Positions 46,519 through 55,793 of a stretch of 64,000 nucleotides of DNA are shown here, in pieces (position 1 is the first letter of the stretch; each line of letters starts with the position of its first letter). The notes under the pieces were generated by a model. The model saw only the letters and a list, made by a program, of their open reading frames with translations. It ran no database searches and had not been told where the DNA came from. Source of the DNA: Sphingobacteriales bacterium (GTDB lineage Bacteria; Bacteroidota; Bacteroidia; Sphingobacteriales; Sphingobacteriaceae); assembly GCA_028288165.1 (NCBI GenBank), contig JAQBOG010000014.1, positions 186,001-250,000 on the forward strand. The letters are read 5' to 3'. Both the position numbers and the translations under genes were made by a program.

Positions 46519-47436
46519 ATGAAAAATAATATCGCAAAGTGCGCCTTTGCAGGAATACTGTTACTTACTGTTTTTTCGGCTTGTAAGAAAGAATACGCTA
46601 CCATTCAACAAGAAGATTCTGCGGGGATAGCAAACTATATCCAGACTAATAACTTAGCTGGCATGACAGAATACACTACTTCGGAAGGAAATACAAAATC
46701 TGGAATATTTTATCAAGTTTTAGAGCCAGGTACTGGCGCAGTTGTTAATAATACAGATATCGTATATCTAACTTACACCGTTAAATCATTTGATGGAGTG
46801 AGTGTATATACAGAGGAAAATTTATATAGGTATATAAGTTACTTAGGATATTTAGACAAGACAACCAGTGGACTTCCAACTGCTTTCAGAACTGCTGTAA
46901 GGGATATTTTAAAGAAAAAAGGTGGGAAGATTCGCTTATTGATTCCTTCAAACCAAGCATATGGGGTTGGCGGTACAAACTCTATATTTAAAATAGCAGG
47001 AAATCAGTCATTAGATTGCACCATTACACTTTATGATGTAGATAGTAAACAAAGCTTCGAAGATATTTTTGTTCAAAAATATATTACGGCAAGTGCTATT
47101 ACAGGTTTGACGAAAACCGCTTCAGGCTTATACTATCAAATTATTGCGCCAGGAACCGGTACAGAAGTTTTTCCTTATTCAAATATTTCTGCAGTTTTTA
47201 CGGGTAAATTGACAGATGGGACAGTATTTGATGAAGCCCTAACCGCTACCCCGTTTAGTGCAATATTATCTGATGTAATTCCTAGCTGGACTGAGGGATT
47301 GCAACTCATAAAAAAAGGTGGAAAAATTCGACTGATTGTTCCCCCAACTTTAGGTTATGGATCGACTGCTAAAACAGGAATTCCACCTAATTCCATTTTA
47401 GATTTTAATATTGAGCTATTAGACGTAACGAACTAG
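46519..47436 (+). CDS. Tandem-FKBP lipoprotein
   Basis: 305 residues with lipobox FSAC near residue 23 and two FKBP-like domains. The first (about 58-180) is divergent: it keeps KKKGGKIRLLIPSNQAYG but has an atypical segment YRYISYLGYLDKTTSG. The second (about 195-305) is canonical, with IPSWTEGLQLIKKGGKIRLI and YGSTAKTGIPPNSILDF. ATG 46519 is chosen because the lipoprotein signal starts there; a longer frame begins at 46495 inside the previous gene. The first domain may bind rather than isomerise substrate. Confidence 0.82.
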   Translation: MKNNIAKCAFAGILLLTVFSACKKEYATIQQEDSAGIANYIQTNNLAGMTEYTTSEGNTKSGIFYQVLEPGTGAVVNNTDIVYLTYTVKSFDGVSVYTEENLYRYISYLGYLDKTTSGLPTAFRTAVRDILKKKGGKIRLLIPSNQAYGVGGTNSIFKIAGNQSLDCTITLYDVDSKQSFEDIFVQKYITASAITGLTKTASGLYYQIIAPGTGTEVFPYSNISAVFTGKLTDGTVFDEALTATPFSAILSDVIPSWTEGLQLIKKGGKIRLIVPPTLGYGSTAKTGIPPNSILDFNIELLDVTN

Positions 47437-47442
47437 AATAAA

Positions 47443-47496
47443 TATCTCAAAAATAAAAAAGGCTCTCAATCGGGAGTCTTTTTTATTTTTGAGATA
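47443..47496. terminator. Bidirectional intrinsic terminator
   Basis: A 23-bp stem (47443-47465 with 47474-47496, one G-U wobble) with an 8-base loop and long A/T runs, located between convergent genes. Its right arm includes the stop codon of the photolyase (47483-47485), so that gene's last codons are part of the stem. Confidence 0.85.
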
Positions 47497-48793
47497 GAGC
47501 TTGTTTATAAGCTGACAGAACACGCTCTCGGGCAAGCTTATGATCAACAATTGGTTGGGGATATTTAAAGGGATCATCAATTTCGGCAATCCATTTTTTT
47601 ATGTACTTGAATTCAGGATCAAATTTTTTAGTTTGTATTTCAGGATTGAAAATACGAAAATACGGCACTGCATCGTTTCCACTACTAGCAGCCCACTGCC
47701 AACCACCTACATTACTTGCTTGGTCATAATCTAAAAGTTTTCTTGCAAAATACGCTTCGCCCCAACGCCAGTCCACTAATAGATGTTTACATAAAAAACT
47801 GGCTGTAATCATCCGAACACGGTTGTGCATAAATCCGGTTTCGTTTAGCTCCCGCATGCCTGCATCAACAATTGGATAACCCGTTTTGCCTTCGCACCAA
47901 GCCTTAAATTCCTCTTCGTTATTTTGCCATTGAATATGGTCATATTGCGGTTTAAACGACTGGTTCACAGTGTTTGGGAAATGCCATAAAATCATAGAGT
48001 AAAAATCTCGCCAAATCAATTCAGATAACCACGTTTTTTCAACCGCTTTTATAGCTTTTTTGGCCAGACTCCTAATGCTTACCGTTCCAAAACGTAAGTG
48101 CATACTAATTCGCGATGTTCCATTTATAGAAGGAATATCTCTTGTGTTATAATAGTTTTCAATAACATTTTCAAATTCTTTGTCAGGAAAGCTTTGTGAG
48201 CTTTCTTCAAAACCCAAGTCTTTGATAGACGGTAAAGCGGTTAGGCTATTTTTATAAAAATTAGATAGGTACTTGTCGGTTGGATAAGGTTTAAGCTGGA
48301 AATTATTTAGCTTACTCAGCCATTTTCGTTTGTATGGAGTGAAAACGGTGTAAGGTTTTTCATCATCTTTAACTACTTCATTAGTGTCAAAAATAACATG
48401 ATCTTTATATTGATGAAATCCTATTTCTCTTCCATCAAAAAGCTTCTTTAATGAATAATCCCGCTCCCGTGCATACGGTTCATAGTCATTATTTGTAAAT
48501 ACATTTTTTACGTTAAACTCCTGCAAAATCTCTAACCATGCTTGTTCTGGTTCTCCCGTTTGTACATAAATAGAAGAGCCAAATTTTTGGACTTGAGTGT
48601 TAAGTTCTGTCAACGATTTATGTATAAATGTTAGCCTGGCATCGTCTCTGTCCTGTAGCTTATCAAGAATATTTAAATCAAAAATGAAAACTGGAAGTAC
48701 TGGTAATCCCGATTTTAACGCGTTATACAAACCTGCATTATCTTCTAATCGCAAATCTCTCCTAAACCAAAATATATTTACTAGTTGTTTCAT
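47483..48793 (-). CDS. Deoxyribodipyrimidine photolyase (class I CPD type)
   Basis: 436 residues. N-terminal antenna domain NIFWFRRDLRLEDN and C-terminal FAD domain: LSELIWRDFYSMIL, GYPIVDAGMRELNETGFMHN and NVGGWQWAASSGNDAVPYFR, the conserved class I signature. It repairs cyclobutane pyrimidine dimers using blue light and reduced FAD. Start at ATG 48793; another ATG lies 4 codons upstream. A second family member, the DASH cryptochrome, is at 53280. Confidence 0.93.
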   Translation of the reverse strand: MKQLVNIFWFRRDLRLEDNAGLYNALKSGLPVLPVFIFDLNILDKLQDRDDARLTFIHKSLTELNTQVQKFGSSIYVQTGEPEQAWLEILQEFNVKNVFTNNDYEPYARERDYSLKKLFDGREIGFHQYKDHVIFDTNEVVKDDEKPYTVFTPYKRKWLSKLNNFQLKPYPTDKYLSNFYKNSLTALPSIKDLGFEESSQSFPDKEFENVIENYYNTRDIPSINGTSRISMHLRFGTVSIRSLAKKAIKAVEKTWLSELIWRDFYSMILWHFPNTVNQSFKPQYDHIQWQNNEEEFKAWCEGKTGYPIVDAGMRELNETGFMHNRVRMITASFLCKHLLVDWRWGEAYFARKLLDYDQASNVGGWQWAASSGNDAVPYFRIFNPEIQTKKFDPEFKYIKKWIAEIDDPFKYPQPIVDHKLARERVLSAYKQALSQK

Positions 48794-48871
48794 TAATGAT
48801 ATCAACCTACTTAGATATTTTGCTACACCTTACTTTTTGTCAAGTATAGTTAATCAATAACTGTTATGCTG

Positions 48872-49786
48872 TTAACTGTAAATATTCCTTAACGCTTGCT
48901 TAAGATCTGGGAAATCAAACTGAAAGCCGGTTGACTGAATTTTCTCTGATGATGCTTTAGTGCTTGATAATACCACTTCGCTCATTTCGCCCAGCAATAG
49001 TTTTAGAACAAAAGCCGGAACATGAGGTGCCCACAGTGTTTTATTTAACTGCTTAGCAACCTCGTCAGTTAATTGTTTATTGGTAACGGGGTTTGGCGAA
49101 ACTACGTTAAACACACCGTCTAAACTTTCATTTTCTAGAACATGAACAAATATTCTTGCCACATCTTTAATGTGTATCCAAGATACCCACTGTTCTCCAG
49201 AACCTAATGGAGAGCCAATGCCTGCTTTTATGGGTTTTGCAATTTCTTCCAAAGCTCCACCTTTTTCACATAGTATAATCCCGATACGTAATTTTGCTAC
49301 CCGTAGTCCTAAATGGACGCCCTCACTTACCGCTTTTTCCCATAATAAGCATGATTGCGACAGAAAGTCGCTCGAGGGCACACTTTCTTCATTTAAAAGT
49401 TCATCCCCGCGGCTACCATAGTAACCAATTGCAGATGCTGAAATGATACTTTTTACTTGATGGTCTTTTGCCTTTTTAAGCAAATCATAAATCATACTAA
49501 TAGACTTGGTACGACTTTCAATAATCGATTTCTTACGTGATTTGGTCCATCGTTTATCGGCAATCCCTTCTCCTGCTAAATGAATTACTGATTCCACATT
49601 CTCTATACAGCGTTCGTCAATAGCACAGGTATTTAAATTCCACTTAAATCTTTTAATTTTCGGATTTCCATGCGGCTCATCACTTCTGCTTAAAAGATGT
49701 ACCGTATATCCTGCCTGTAATAGCTGGCGGGTTAATGTTCTACCAACAAGTCCGCTGCCACCAGTTATTAAAATTGTTTTACCCAT
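48872..49786 (-). CDS. SDR-family NAD-dependent epimerase-like protein (TIGR01777 type)
   Basis: 304 residues. Rossmann fold with KTILITGGSGLVGRTLTRQL at the N-terminus, HLAGEGIADKRW (a TIGR01777 hallmark), SASAIGYYG and a C-terminal domain ending with the ASSEKIQSTGFQFDFPDL pattern typical of these proteins (epimerase family SDR39U1). The substrate is unknown for this family. It lies 79 bases upstream of the photolyase on the same strand, and the two may be co-transcribed; photolyase association is seen in other Bacteroidota, from memory. Confidence 0.85.
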   Translation of the reverse strand: MGKTILITGGSGLVGRTLTRQLLQAGYTVHLLSRSDEPHGNPKIKRFKWNLNTCAIDERCIENVESVIHLAGEGIADKRWTKSRKKSIIESRTKSISMIYDLLKKAKDHQVKSIISASAIGYYGSRGDELLNEESVPSSDFLSQSCLLWEKAVSEGVHLGLRVAKLRIGIILCEKGGALEEIAKPIKAGIGSPLGSGEQWVSWIHIKDVARIFVHVLENESLDGVFNVVSPNPVTNKQLTDEVAKQLNKTLWAPHVPAFVLKLLLGEMSEVVLSSTKASSEKIQSTGFQFDFPDLKQALRNIYS

Positions 49787-50225
49787 AGCTTTTTTTCGCC
49801 TTGACAGATTCTGCTTATAATTTTCAAATTATAACTTTATGTATTAGCTGATTAGCGTTTGTTCCAAGTTATTACCAATATCAAGCTTCATAATTCAAGC
49901 TTCATAATTATTATTATATCAACTACGTTAGTTAGTGCCTTGGAGATTGTCTCAAAAAATCCATAACGAAATCTGAAAACTTTTGTTGTCATCCTTAGCA
50001 GAATAAAGCGAAGGATATCAGCCATAGGGGTTACTTTAGAAAAACTAAATCCTGGCCCAGGTCACACGTTTAATTGGAAAAAATTTTCATAATCTACCCT
50101 ATTTCCCACACATAAATTCTATTTTATAATAAAAGGTGCTTTTAAATGAAATATTGTTACTTAAAAAAAAGCGGTTGATGTATATCCTACATCAACCGCT
50201 TTTCCAAAAGTTTTCTTTCCTCTAT
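49787..50225. other. Intergenic region with degenerate repeats
   Basis: 439 non-coding bases. AAGCTTCATAATT is repeated directly at 49884-49911. At about 49990-50015 there is an inverted motif with ATCCTT and AAGGAT arms (GTCATCCTTAGCAGAATAAAG), like the GTCATCCTGAG-type repeats of many Bacteroidota. The terminator of the CBS gene is at its right end (50167-50203). No open frame. Confidence 0.5.
50167..50203 (-). terminator. Intrinsic terminator of the CBS gene
   Basis: Perfect 16-bp stem AAAAGCGGTTGATGTA/TACATCAACCGCTTTT with a 5-base loop, 22 bases downstream of the CBS stop codon; A/T runs on both sides. Confidence 0.85.
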
Positions 50226-50654
50226 TTAGCTAGTTATATAGCTCTCTAATTGTTTTATGGTCTGTTTTTGATCTTGTATTACATATTTTACCACATCCCC
50301 AATCGAAACGAGCCCGACAACAACCCCAGCATCCAAAACCGGCAAGTGACGAATGTGTTTTTCGGTCATCAATTGCATACAGTGATCAATGCTATCTTCT
50401 TTGGTAATCGTTAATAACTTCGAGGTCATTACCTCGCTGATAGCTGTTTCTTTTGATGATTTTCCTTGAAGAATGATTTTACGGGCATAATCTCTTTCTG
50501 TAAATATGCCTTGCAAAGTAGAATATTCCATGACCAATAAGGCGCTTATATTCTTGTCCATCATTACCTTCAAAGCCTCAAATACAGATATATCTTTGGT
50601 TACCGAATAAATCTCGGTTGATTTTGTCTCAAGAAGATGCCTAACTAGTTTCAT
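50226..50654 (-). CDS. Two-CBS-domain protein
   Basis: 142 residues consisting of two CBS motifs: VFEALKVMMDKNISALLVME with GIFTERDYARKI and the second DSIDHCMQLMTEKHIRHLPV with GLVSIGDVVKYVI. Such stand-alone pairs bind adenine nucleotides and act as energy sensors or allosteric partners. No fused catalytic domain. It follows the AarF-like gene by 68 bases on the same strand and may be in its operon. Confidence 0.85.
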   Translation of the reverse strand: MKLVRHLLETKSTEIYSVTKDISVFEALKVMMDKNISALLVMEYSTLQGIFTERDYARKIILQGKSSKETAISEVMTSKLLTITKEDSIDHCMQLMTEKHIRHLPVLDAGVVVGLVSIGDVVKYVIQDQKQTIKQLESYITS

Positions 50655-50722
50655 AATGATTGTTATTTGCTGTATCTAAAGCTAGGTAAAAGCTTTTGTT
50701 ATCCCAAATGATACAGTAAATT

Positions 50723-52039
50723 CTATTCCACGAAAGCATTGGCAATCTGTGGCTTAAACGTGTTTGTGTTTACAGTAGCCTTCAATTCATGCAGTATATT
50801 ATATAAACCAAAGTTGGTTCTGTTTATGTATATAAAATGCTTTACTCCCCGGGCTTGTTTAAATTCCGGCATTTTAGAAATTTTTTCACCGTAGCCGTAA
50901 AGCTCAACGAAAAATTCATGAAGACTAAAATCAAAGGTATCATACATGTATGGCTTAGCAAAAAGGCCAATCATTTCCGTGTAAGCTTCTGAATAAAACC
51001 TAATTTGTTGTGCAGTATCTCCAGGTAAAACCATCTCCAGCTCTCTAAACGATTTCAAAGTTTGTTCTTTATCAAACAGAAAATCCGACGAGGTTAATGA
51101 GAAGAACGGGTAATAAAAATCATCAGGAATATCTTTAATACAACCGAAATCAATAACAGCTAACTTTCCTTCTGGGGTAATTAAAAAATTTCCCGGATGC
51201 GGATCAGCATGTACGGATCTTAATTCATGCTGTTGAAAATTATAAAAATCCCATAAGGCCTGGCCAATTTTATTGCGATGTTCCTGGCTTGGGTTAGTTG
51301 CTAAAAACTCTTTCAAATGCATCCCTTCAATCCAATCCATTGTAATAATTCTTTTGCTCGATAGTTCTGGATAGTAGGTAGGGAATACCAGGTTATTTAA
51401 CACTTTACAAGCCTCAGAAATCTGTATCGAACGTTTAACTTCTAAATCATAATCTGTTTCTTCCAGCAACCGTTCTTCAACCTCTTTCATGTATACATCC
51501 ATTTCCTTTGCACTCATCCCCACCAACCTAAAAGCAATGGGTTTAATGAGTTTCAAATCTGATGAAATACTATCGCCAACACCCGGATATTGTATTTTTA
51601 CCGCCAGTTTTTTACCATTAAGCTCAGCTTGGTGCACTTGGCCAATGGAAGCAGCATTGGTTGATTTAATATCAAACTTGTCGTAAATTTTATCAGGTGT
51701 TTTGCCGAAGTATTTAGTGAACGTCCGCACAATCAGAGGCCCTGAAAGTGGAGGGGCATTGTATTGAGACAGAGAAAATTGGTCTGTATAAGCCTTCGGA
51801 AGTATCGTTTTATCCATGCTTAGCATCTGAGCCACTTTCAAAGCACTCCCCTTTAACTCACTTAACGATTTATAAATGTCGGCAGCATTATCTTCATTAA
51901 GTTCATCTCTGGTAAGCTCGGTGTTAAACAGTTTTTTTGAATAGTGTTTTAAATAATTGCTACTTATTTGAATGCCTGTTTTTACGAATTTAGCTGATCT
52001 TTCAACTTTTGAAGTGGGAATACTGTTTTGTTCTTTCAT
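50723..52039 (-). CDS. AarF/UbiB/ADCK-family atypical kinase
   Basis: 438 residues. Family motifs: KGSALKVAQMLSMD (the KxGQ element, here KVAQ), KLAVKIQYPGV (catalytic Lys), EETDYDLEVK, VHADPHPGNFLI (HxDxxxxN loop) and LAVIDFGCIKDI (DFG). Related proteins support quinone (here menaquinone or ubiquinone-like) biosynthesis by an unusual ATPase/kinase mechanism. In Bacteroidota it is regularly paired with a TetR regulator, as here (gene at 52326). The spacer contains repeat copy 2. Confidence 0.85.
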   Translation of the reverse strand: MKEQNSIPTSKVERSAKFVKTGIQISSNYLKHYSKKLFNTELTRDELNEDNAADIYKSLSELKGSALKVAQMLSMDKTILPKAYTDQFSLSQYNAPPLSGPLIVRTFTKYFGKTPDKIYDKFDIKSTNAASIGQVHQAELNGKKLAVKIQYPGVGDSISSDLKLIKPIAFRLVGMSAKEMDVYMKEVEERLLEETDYDLEVKRSIQISEACKVLNNLVFPTYYPELSSKRIITMDWIEGMHLKEFLATNPSQEHRNKIGQALWDFYNFQQHELRSVHADPHPGNFLITPEGKLAVIDFGCIKDIPDDFYYPFFSLTSSDFLFDKEQTLKSFRELEMVLPGDTAQQIRFYSEAYTEMIGLFAKPYMYDTFDFSLHEFFVELYGYGEKISKMPEFKQARGVKHFIYINRTNFGLYNILHELKATVNTNTFKPQIANAFVE

Positions 52040-52145
52040 ATTTTTCTGATGATTCCACTGATTATAGGAAAAGATTACACGGATTTAAAAGATTACACCG
52101 AGCTCAACTTAGGATTTTTGCTGAATTGAGGGTTTTGCAATTATA

Positions 52146-52243
52146 TTGGGCGTGCCCCAAGAAGGTCGGGCTTTACGTTACAAGTCCTCGCCCTGATGGA
52201 GAATCAGGGCTGCGGGCTTTTCACTTCAATCCCTCACGCAAAT
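52146..52243 (-). repeat. Dispersed intergenic repeat, copy 2
   Basis: Read on the minus strand it begins TTTGCGTGAGGGATTGAA and ends with GGGGCACGCCCAA, like copies 1 and 3. The middle contains a different 8-bp hairpin GCCCTGAT/ATCAGGGC (52190-52197 with 52203-52210) and a second AAAGCCCG. It lies in the AarF-TetR spacer. Confidence 0.65.
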
Positions 52244-52285
52244 AGTACATTCATCATTTAATTTTGATGGTAAACCTGAAAAATG

Positions 52286-52318
52286 TCCCAATCCTTCTCC
52301 TCCGGAGAAGGGTTGGGA
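52286..52318 (-). terminator. Hairpin downstream of the TetR gene
   Basis: 15-bp stem with one G-U pair (52286-52300 with 52304-52318; TCCCAATCCTTCTCC/GGAGAAGGGTTGGGA) and a 3-base loop, 7 bases after the TetR stop on the minus strand. No U-run on the minus side, so it may be a dispersed CCTTCTCC-type repeat more than a terminator. Confidence 0.5.
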
Positions 52319-52325
52319 TGAGGCT

Positions 52326-52961
52326 TTATTTACGGGCATTGGTAACTATGAACTTGCCGAACTCCAGCATGCTATCAATGGGTGTCCGTTGAAATAAATC
52401 AAAGGTCACATTAATTCCTTTTTCAATGGCCTCATCCGTTTTCTCAAATCCTGCACTGTTATCGTTAGCCCAAAAATTTAATATAAACACAAATTGTATC
52501 CATAACGCGTTTTTGTACTTCTCGCTAAAAAACTTACGATCTGTCAATTCACTTTTTTCAATTCCTTCTTTTATAATTGCATCGGCGAAATCAAGGAATA
52601 GGTGTTTAGACCCTTGAAGAAGTTTTGGGGTCGAAAACCCTTTCGGAATACTTTTTAGGCTTCGAACAACAAAACTCCGTTTGCTTTTTAAAAGCTCTAC
52701 ATAGCCATAAAAAAAAGCGAGAATTTTTTCCCTTGAACCATATTGCTGCCAAATTTCTTGTGATTGTAAGTCGGCAATAGCTTTTTCGGTTAACTCATTC
52801 CAAACAGATTCTTCAATTCCCTCAAATGATCCGAAGTGGGTATAAAATTCTGCTTCGTTAATGCCATTACCCTTAGCAAAAATGTAAACAGACTTAGGTT
52901 TCTCACCATTCGTTAACACATAATCAATGTATGCGTTTTCGAGTTCTTCTCTTGTAGCCAT
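52326..52961 (-). CDS. TetR-family transcriptional regulator
   Basis: 211 residues. A short N-terminal helix-turn-helix (VYIFAKGNGINEAEFYTHFG, where EAEFYTHF replaces the usual xxxYYHF) and an all-helical ligand-binding domain. It resembles the TetR proteins that accompany AarF-type kinase genes in Bacteroidota. The ligand is unknown. It is upstream of the AarF gene on the same strand but 286 bases away, with repeats between, so a separate promoter for AarF is likely. Confidence 0.8.
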   Translation of the reverse strand: MATREELENAYIDYVLTNGEKPKSVYIFAKGNGINEAEFYTHFGSFEGIEESVWNELTEKAIADLQSQEIWQQYGSREKILAFFYGYVELLKSKRSFVVRSLKSIPKGFSTPKLLQGSKHLFLDFADAIIKEGIEKSELTDRKFFSEKYKNALWIQFVFILNFWANDNSAGFEKTDEAIEKGINVTFDLFQRTPIDSMLEFGKFIVTNARK

Positions 52962-53279
52962 ATGTTTATAGTTTTTAGTGTTAGGCGATTAAGTACAAAT
53001 ATCGCTAATTACTAAAGCGTAAATACGTAATCCGAAGGTAGAAAAATCGATTGTCAGCTATTTAGATTCATTCTTACATGAAGATGATAATCTGTTGGAA
53101 TTCTAGAAGGACTTTGTACGATATTCAATTTTTTTTTGTTGAAATTTGCTGACCTATTCGTTCCATTTAAATGCAGGCTCTGCGTTCAAAGGCTTTTTGA
53201 GTATTCGAATAAATTATTGTTGTGTCCAACAAATTAGAGCAGTTTCAGTTAGAGGCCTTGCTGTCAACAAAATAAATAT
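52962..53279. promoter_or_regulatory. Divergent spacer upstream of the DASH cryptochrome
   Basis: 318 non-coding bases between the TetR gene (minus) and the cryptochrome (plus). A 6-bp perfect inverted repeat TTGTTG...CAACAA (53217-53232, 4-base spacer) lies about 50 bases before the cryptochrome ATG, with another CAACAA at 53265-53270. This could be a regulator site, for example for the MerR-type protein encoded downstream. No clear -7 box. Confidence 0.35.
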
Positions 53280-54704
53280 ATGAGTGAAAAAACCATCCTG
53301 GTTTGGTTCCGTAAAGATTTGCGAATTCATGATAATGAAATACTTCTTGAAGCGGTTCGCAAAAGTAAATATGTAGTCCCTGTCTATTGTTTTGATCCCC
53401 GCCAGTTTGATACAACCATTTATCAAACTAAAAAAACAGGAGAAATCAGGGCGAAATTTTTAATTGATAGTATTAAAGATCTCCAACTTTCTTTGCAAAA
53501 ATTGGGTGGCGATCTCATAGTTAAGCTCGGAAAACCAGAAGACGTTTTGCCTGAATTGGTAAAAAAGTACCAAGTATCAGAAGTTTATCACCATCGGGAA
53601 GTAGCTTCAGAGGAAACTCGTGTTTCTGCCGACGTTGAAACTGTTTTATGGAGATTAAAAATCAATCTAAAGCATTTTATCGGTCATACATTGTATCATA
53701 AAGAAGATCTTCCATTTCCCATAAAAGATATTCCAGACGTTTTTACAAGTTTCCGGAAAAAAATTGAACGTGACAGTAATGTACGCCCCTGTTTTGAAAC
53801 ACCCTCTCAAATCCAGATTCCTCCCGGAATGGAGCCAGGCACTATTCCAGAATTAAAAGATTTGGGATATGATTTTATACCTCAATCAGACAAAAGAGGC
53901 GCTATGCAATTTGCAGGTGGAGAAACCGAAGGACTGAAAAGAATGTATTATTATTTCTGGGATTCAGACGGAATTAAAAATTACAAACACACCAGAAATG
54001 GAATGATCGGAGCAGATTATTCATCCAAATTTTCTCCATGGCTTTCATTGGGTTGTTTGTCATCACGAGAAGTTTATTGGGAAATAAAAAAGTACGAAAA
54101 GGAGAGGGTTTCTAATGATTCTACATATTGGTTATCTTTTGAACTTTTATGGCGAGATTATTTTCGCTTTATGTTCAAAAAGCATGGTAACAAATTTTTT
54201 CAAAAGGCAGGTTTTAAAGGTGTTGCTCCCGAAGAAGCTGAAAATCAACAAGAACTTTTCGAACATTGGAAAAACGCAAAAACAGGTATTCCCTTTATCG
54301 ATGCCAATATGCGTGAGTTAAACAATACCGGCTTTATGAGTAATAGAGGCAGGCAGAATGTGGCAAGCTTCCTGGTGAAAGATTTAAAAGTTAACTGGCT
54401 TTGGGGCGCAGCATTATTTGAAGAGAAACTAATTGATTATTGTCCAGCCAGTGATTGGGGAAACTGGGCGTATGTTGCCGGGGTAGGTAACGATCCGAAA
54501 GAGTACCGTCATTTTAATGTTTTGAAACAAGCGCATGAGTATGATCCTCAAGGTGAATATGTAAGGCTTTGGCTTCCTGAGCTTAATGCGCTTGCTGATA
54601 ATCAGGTTCACCAGCCATGGAAATTATCGTCGTCAGAATTAAAAGCTTTAAATATAGAGCTAGGGAATACTTATCCTAAACCGATAATTGAACTGGCAAA
54701 ATAA
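53280..54704 (+). CDS. Cryptochrome/photolyase, DASH type
   Basis: 474 residues. VWFRKDLRIHDNE opens the antenna domain; the FAD domain has FELLWRDYFRFMF, GIPFIDANMRELNNTGFMSN, GRQNVASFLVKDL and DWGNWAYVAGVGNDP, which are the DASH-clade signature. DASH cryptochromes repair pyrimidine dimers in single-stranded or looped DNA and can serve light signalling. Unlike the CPD photolyase at 47483, it is on the plus strand and followed after 150 bases by a MerR-type regulator, suggesting a light-response unit. Confidence 0.93.
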   Translation: MSEKTILVWFRKDLRIHDNEILLEAVRKSKYVVPVYCFDPRQFDTTIYQTKKTGEIRAKFLIDSIKDLQLSLQKLGGDLIVKLGKPEDVLPELVKKYQVSEVYHHREVASEETRVSADVETVLWRLKINLKHFIGHTLYHKEDLPFPIKDIPDVFTSFRKKIERDSNVRPCFETPSQIQIPPGMEPGTIPELKDLGYDFIPQSDKRGAMQFAGGETEGLKRMYYYFWDSDGIKNYKHTRNGMIGADYSSKFSPWLSLGCLSSREVYWEIKKYEKERVSNDSTYWLSFELLWRDYFRFMFKKHGNKFFQKAGFKGVAPEEAENQQELFEHWKNAKTGIPFIDANMRELNNTGFMSNRGRQNVASFLVKDLKVNWLWGAALFEEKLIDYCPASDWGNWAYVAGVGNDPKEYRHFNVLKQAHEYDPQGEYVRLWLPELNALADNQVHQPWKLSSSELKALNIELGNTYPKPIIELAK

Positions 54705-54854
54705 AATACTTAATAATTAGCCAGCTAGAATAATACTATAATGACAATATTTTATCTAGTATTTAAGTTTGTGAAATGTTAATATTATAATATACTATAT
54801 TGAGTTTCATTCCGTTAAATTACGATATTTGCCCAAGTTTAAAGATTTTACGAT

Positions 54855-55754
54855 TTGAAGCGATTTTCAATAAGTGATATCGAAACCCTTACAGGGATTA
54901 AAGCTCATACACTTCGTATCTGGGAGCAGAGGTATAATTTTTTCACATCCAAAAGGAGTGAAACCAATATTCGTTACTACGACGCTGAGGATTTGCGCTT
55001 ACTGCTTAATATAGCCACACTCAATCAAAACGGATACAAAATAAGTAAGATTTCTAAAATGCAATCGGCTGAAATTGATGAGCAAGTGAATCGGCTTGTA
55101 CAAGATCAATTTAATTTCGGTGTACAGGTTCAAATTCTCTCTAATGCTGTATTAAGATTAGACGAGTACGATTTTCAAGGAAAGTTGAAGTTATGTATCG
55201 AAGAAATGGGCTTCAAAAATGCAATGCAAGATGTTGTATTCCCTTTTTTGCGTAAGGTAGAGTTTATGCGTCAGGTTAAAACCTTAACTGTATGCCATGA
55301 GCAGTTTGCAATTCACCATGTTTGTAATAAAATTACAACAGAAATCGCTAAAATTTCATTTGTAAAGGCTTTAAACGGTAATCAGTATCTGCTTTTTCTT
55401 CCATATGCAGAGGAGAATGAGGTGAGCTTATTATATTTAAAATACCTTATTAAAGAAAAAGGAAACGAAATATTATACTTAGGGGCTCATGTTTCTCTAA
55501 AGGATTTGGCTATTGCGATATCAATTTACCAACCTGATTACGCTATATCAATTTTTACCAAAACCAGGGCTACCGAAGAAATAAATACCATCATACATAA
55601 AATATTAGAAACCAAACCTAATTTAACTCTATTATTAATAGGTACAAAATTGAGTGATAAGGCAATCGTTCCTCATGATAACTTGAAAATATTAGATGAT
55701 ATAACAGAGTTTGTATCGCTTTTTGGTGCGGGAGAAATTTCTTTGGCGTCATAA
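54855..55754 (+). CDS. MerR/CarH-like regulator with degenerate cobalamin-binding domain
   Basis: 299 residues, TTG start (an in-frame stop lies five codons upstream and no ATG intervenes). MerR-type DNA-binding domain at 2-70 (FSISDIETLTGIKAHTLRIW). Helical cap about 85-165 and a Rossmann-like B12-binding-type domain at 170-299. In light-sensing CarH/LitR proteins the cap has a Glu-His pair and the Rossmann part an E/D-x-H lower ligand; here the equivalent spots read HEQF (148-151) and EEN (186-188), so the His ligands look lost. It may act without cobalamin. Gene order beside the DASH cryptochrome resembles light-regulated loci. Confidence 0.75.
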   Translation: MKRFSISDIETLTGIKAHTLRIWEQRYNFFTSKRSETNIRYYDAEDLRLLLNIATLNQNGYKISKISKMQSAEIDEQVNRLVQDQFNFGVQVQILSNAVLRLDEYDFQGKLKLCIEEMGFKNAMQDVVFPFLRKVEFMRQVKTLTVCHEQFAIHHVCNKITTEIAKISFVKALNGNQYLLFLPYAEENEVSLLYLKYLIKEKGNEILYLGAHVSLKDLAIAISIYQPDYAISIFTKTRATEEINTIIHKILETKPNLTLLLIGTKLSDKAIVPHDNLKILDDITEFVSLFGAGEISLAS

Positions 55755-55793
55755 TGTATCAATAATCTATAAAGTTTCAAATTAGCTCTTTCT

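Noticed and set aside
52009-52245. 78-codon frame antisense to the AarF start and over the repeat copy 2
   Set aside because: Falls mostly in repeat sequence; its late residues (PRPDGESGLRAFHFNPSRK) are the translated repeat, not a protein.
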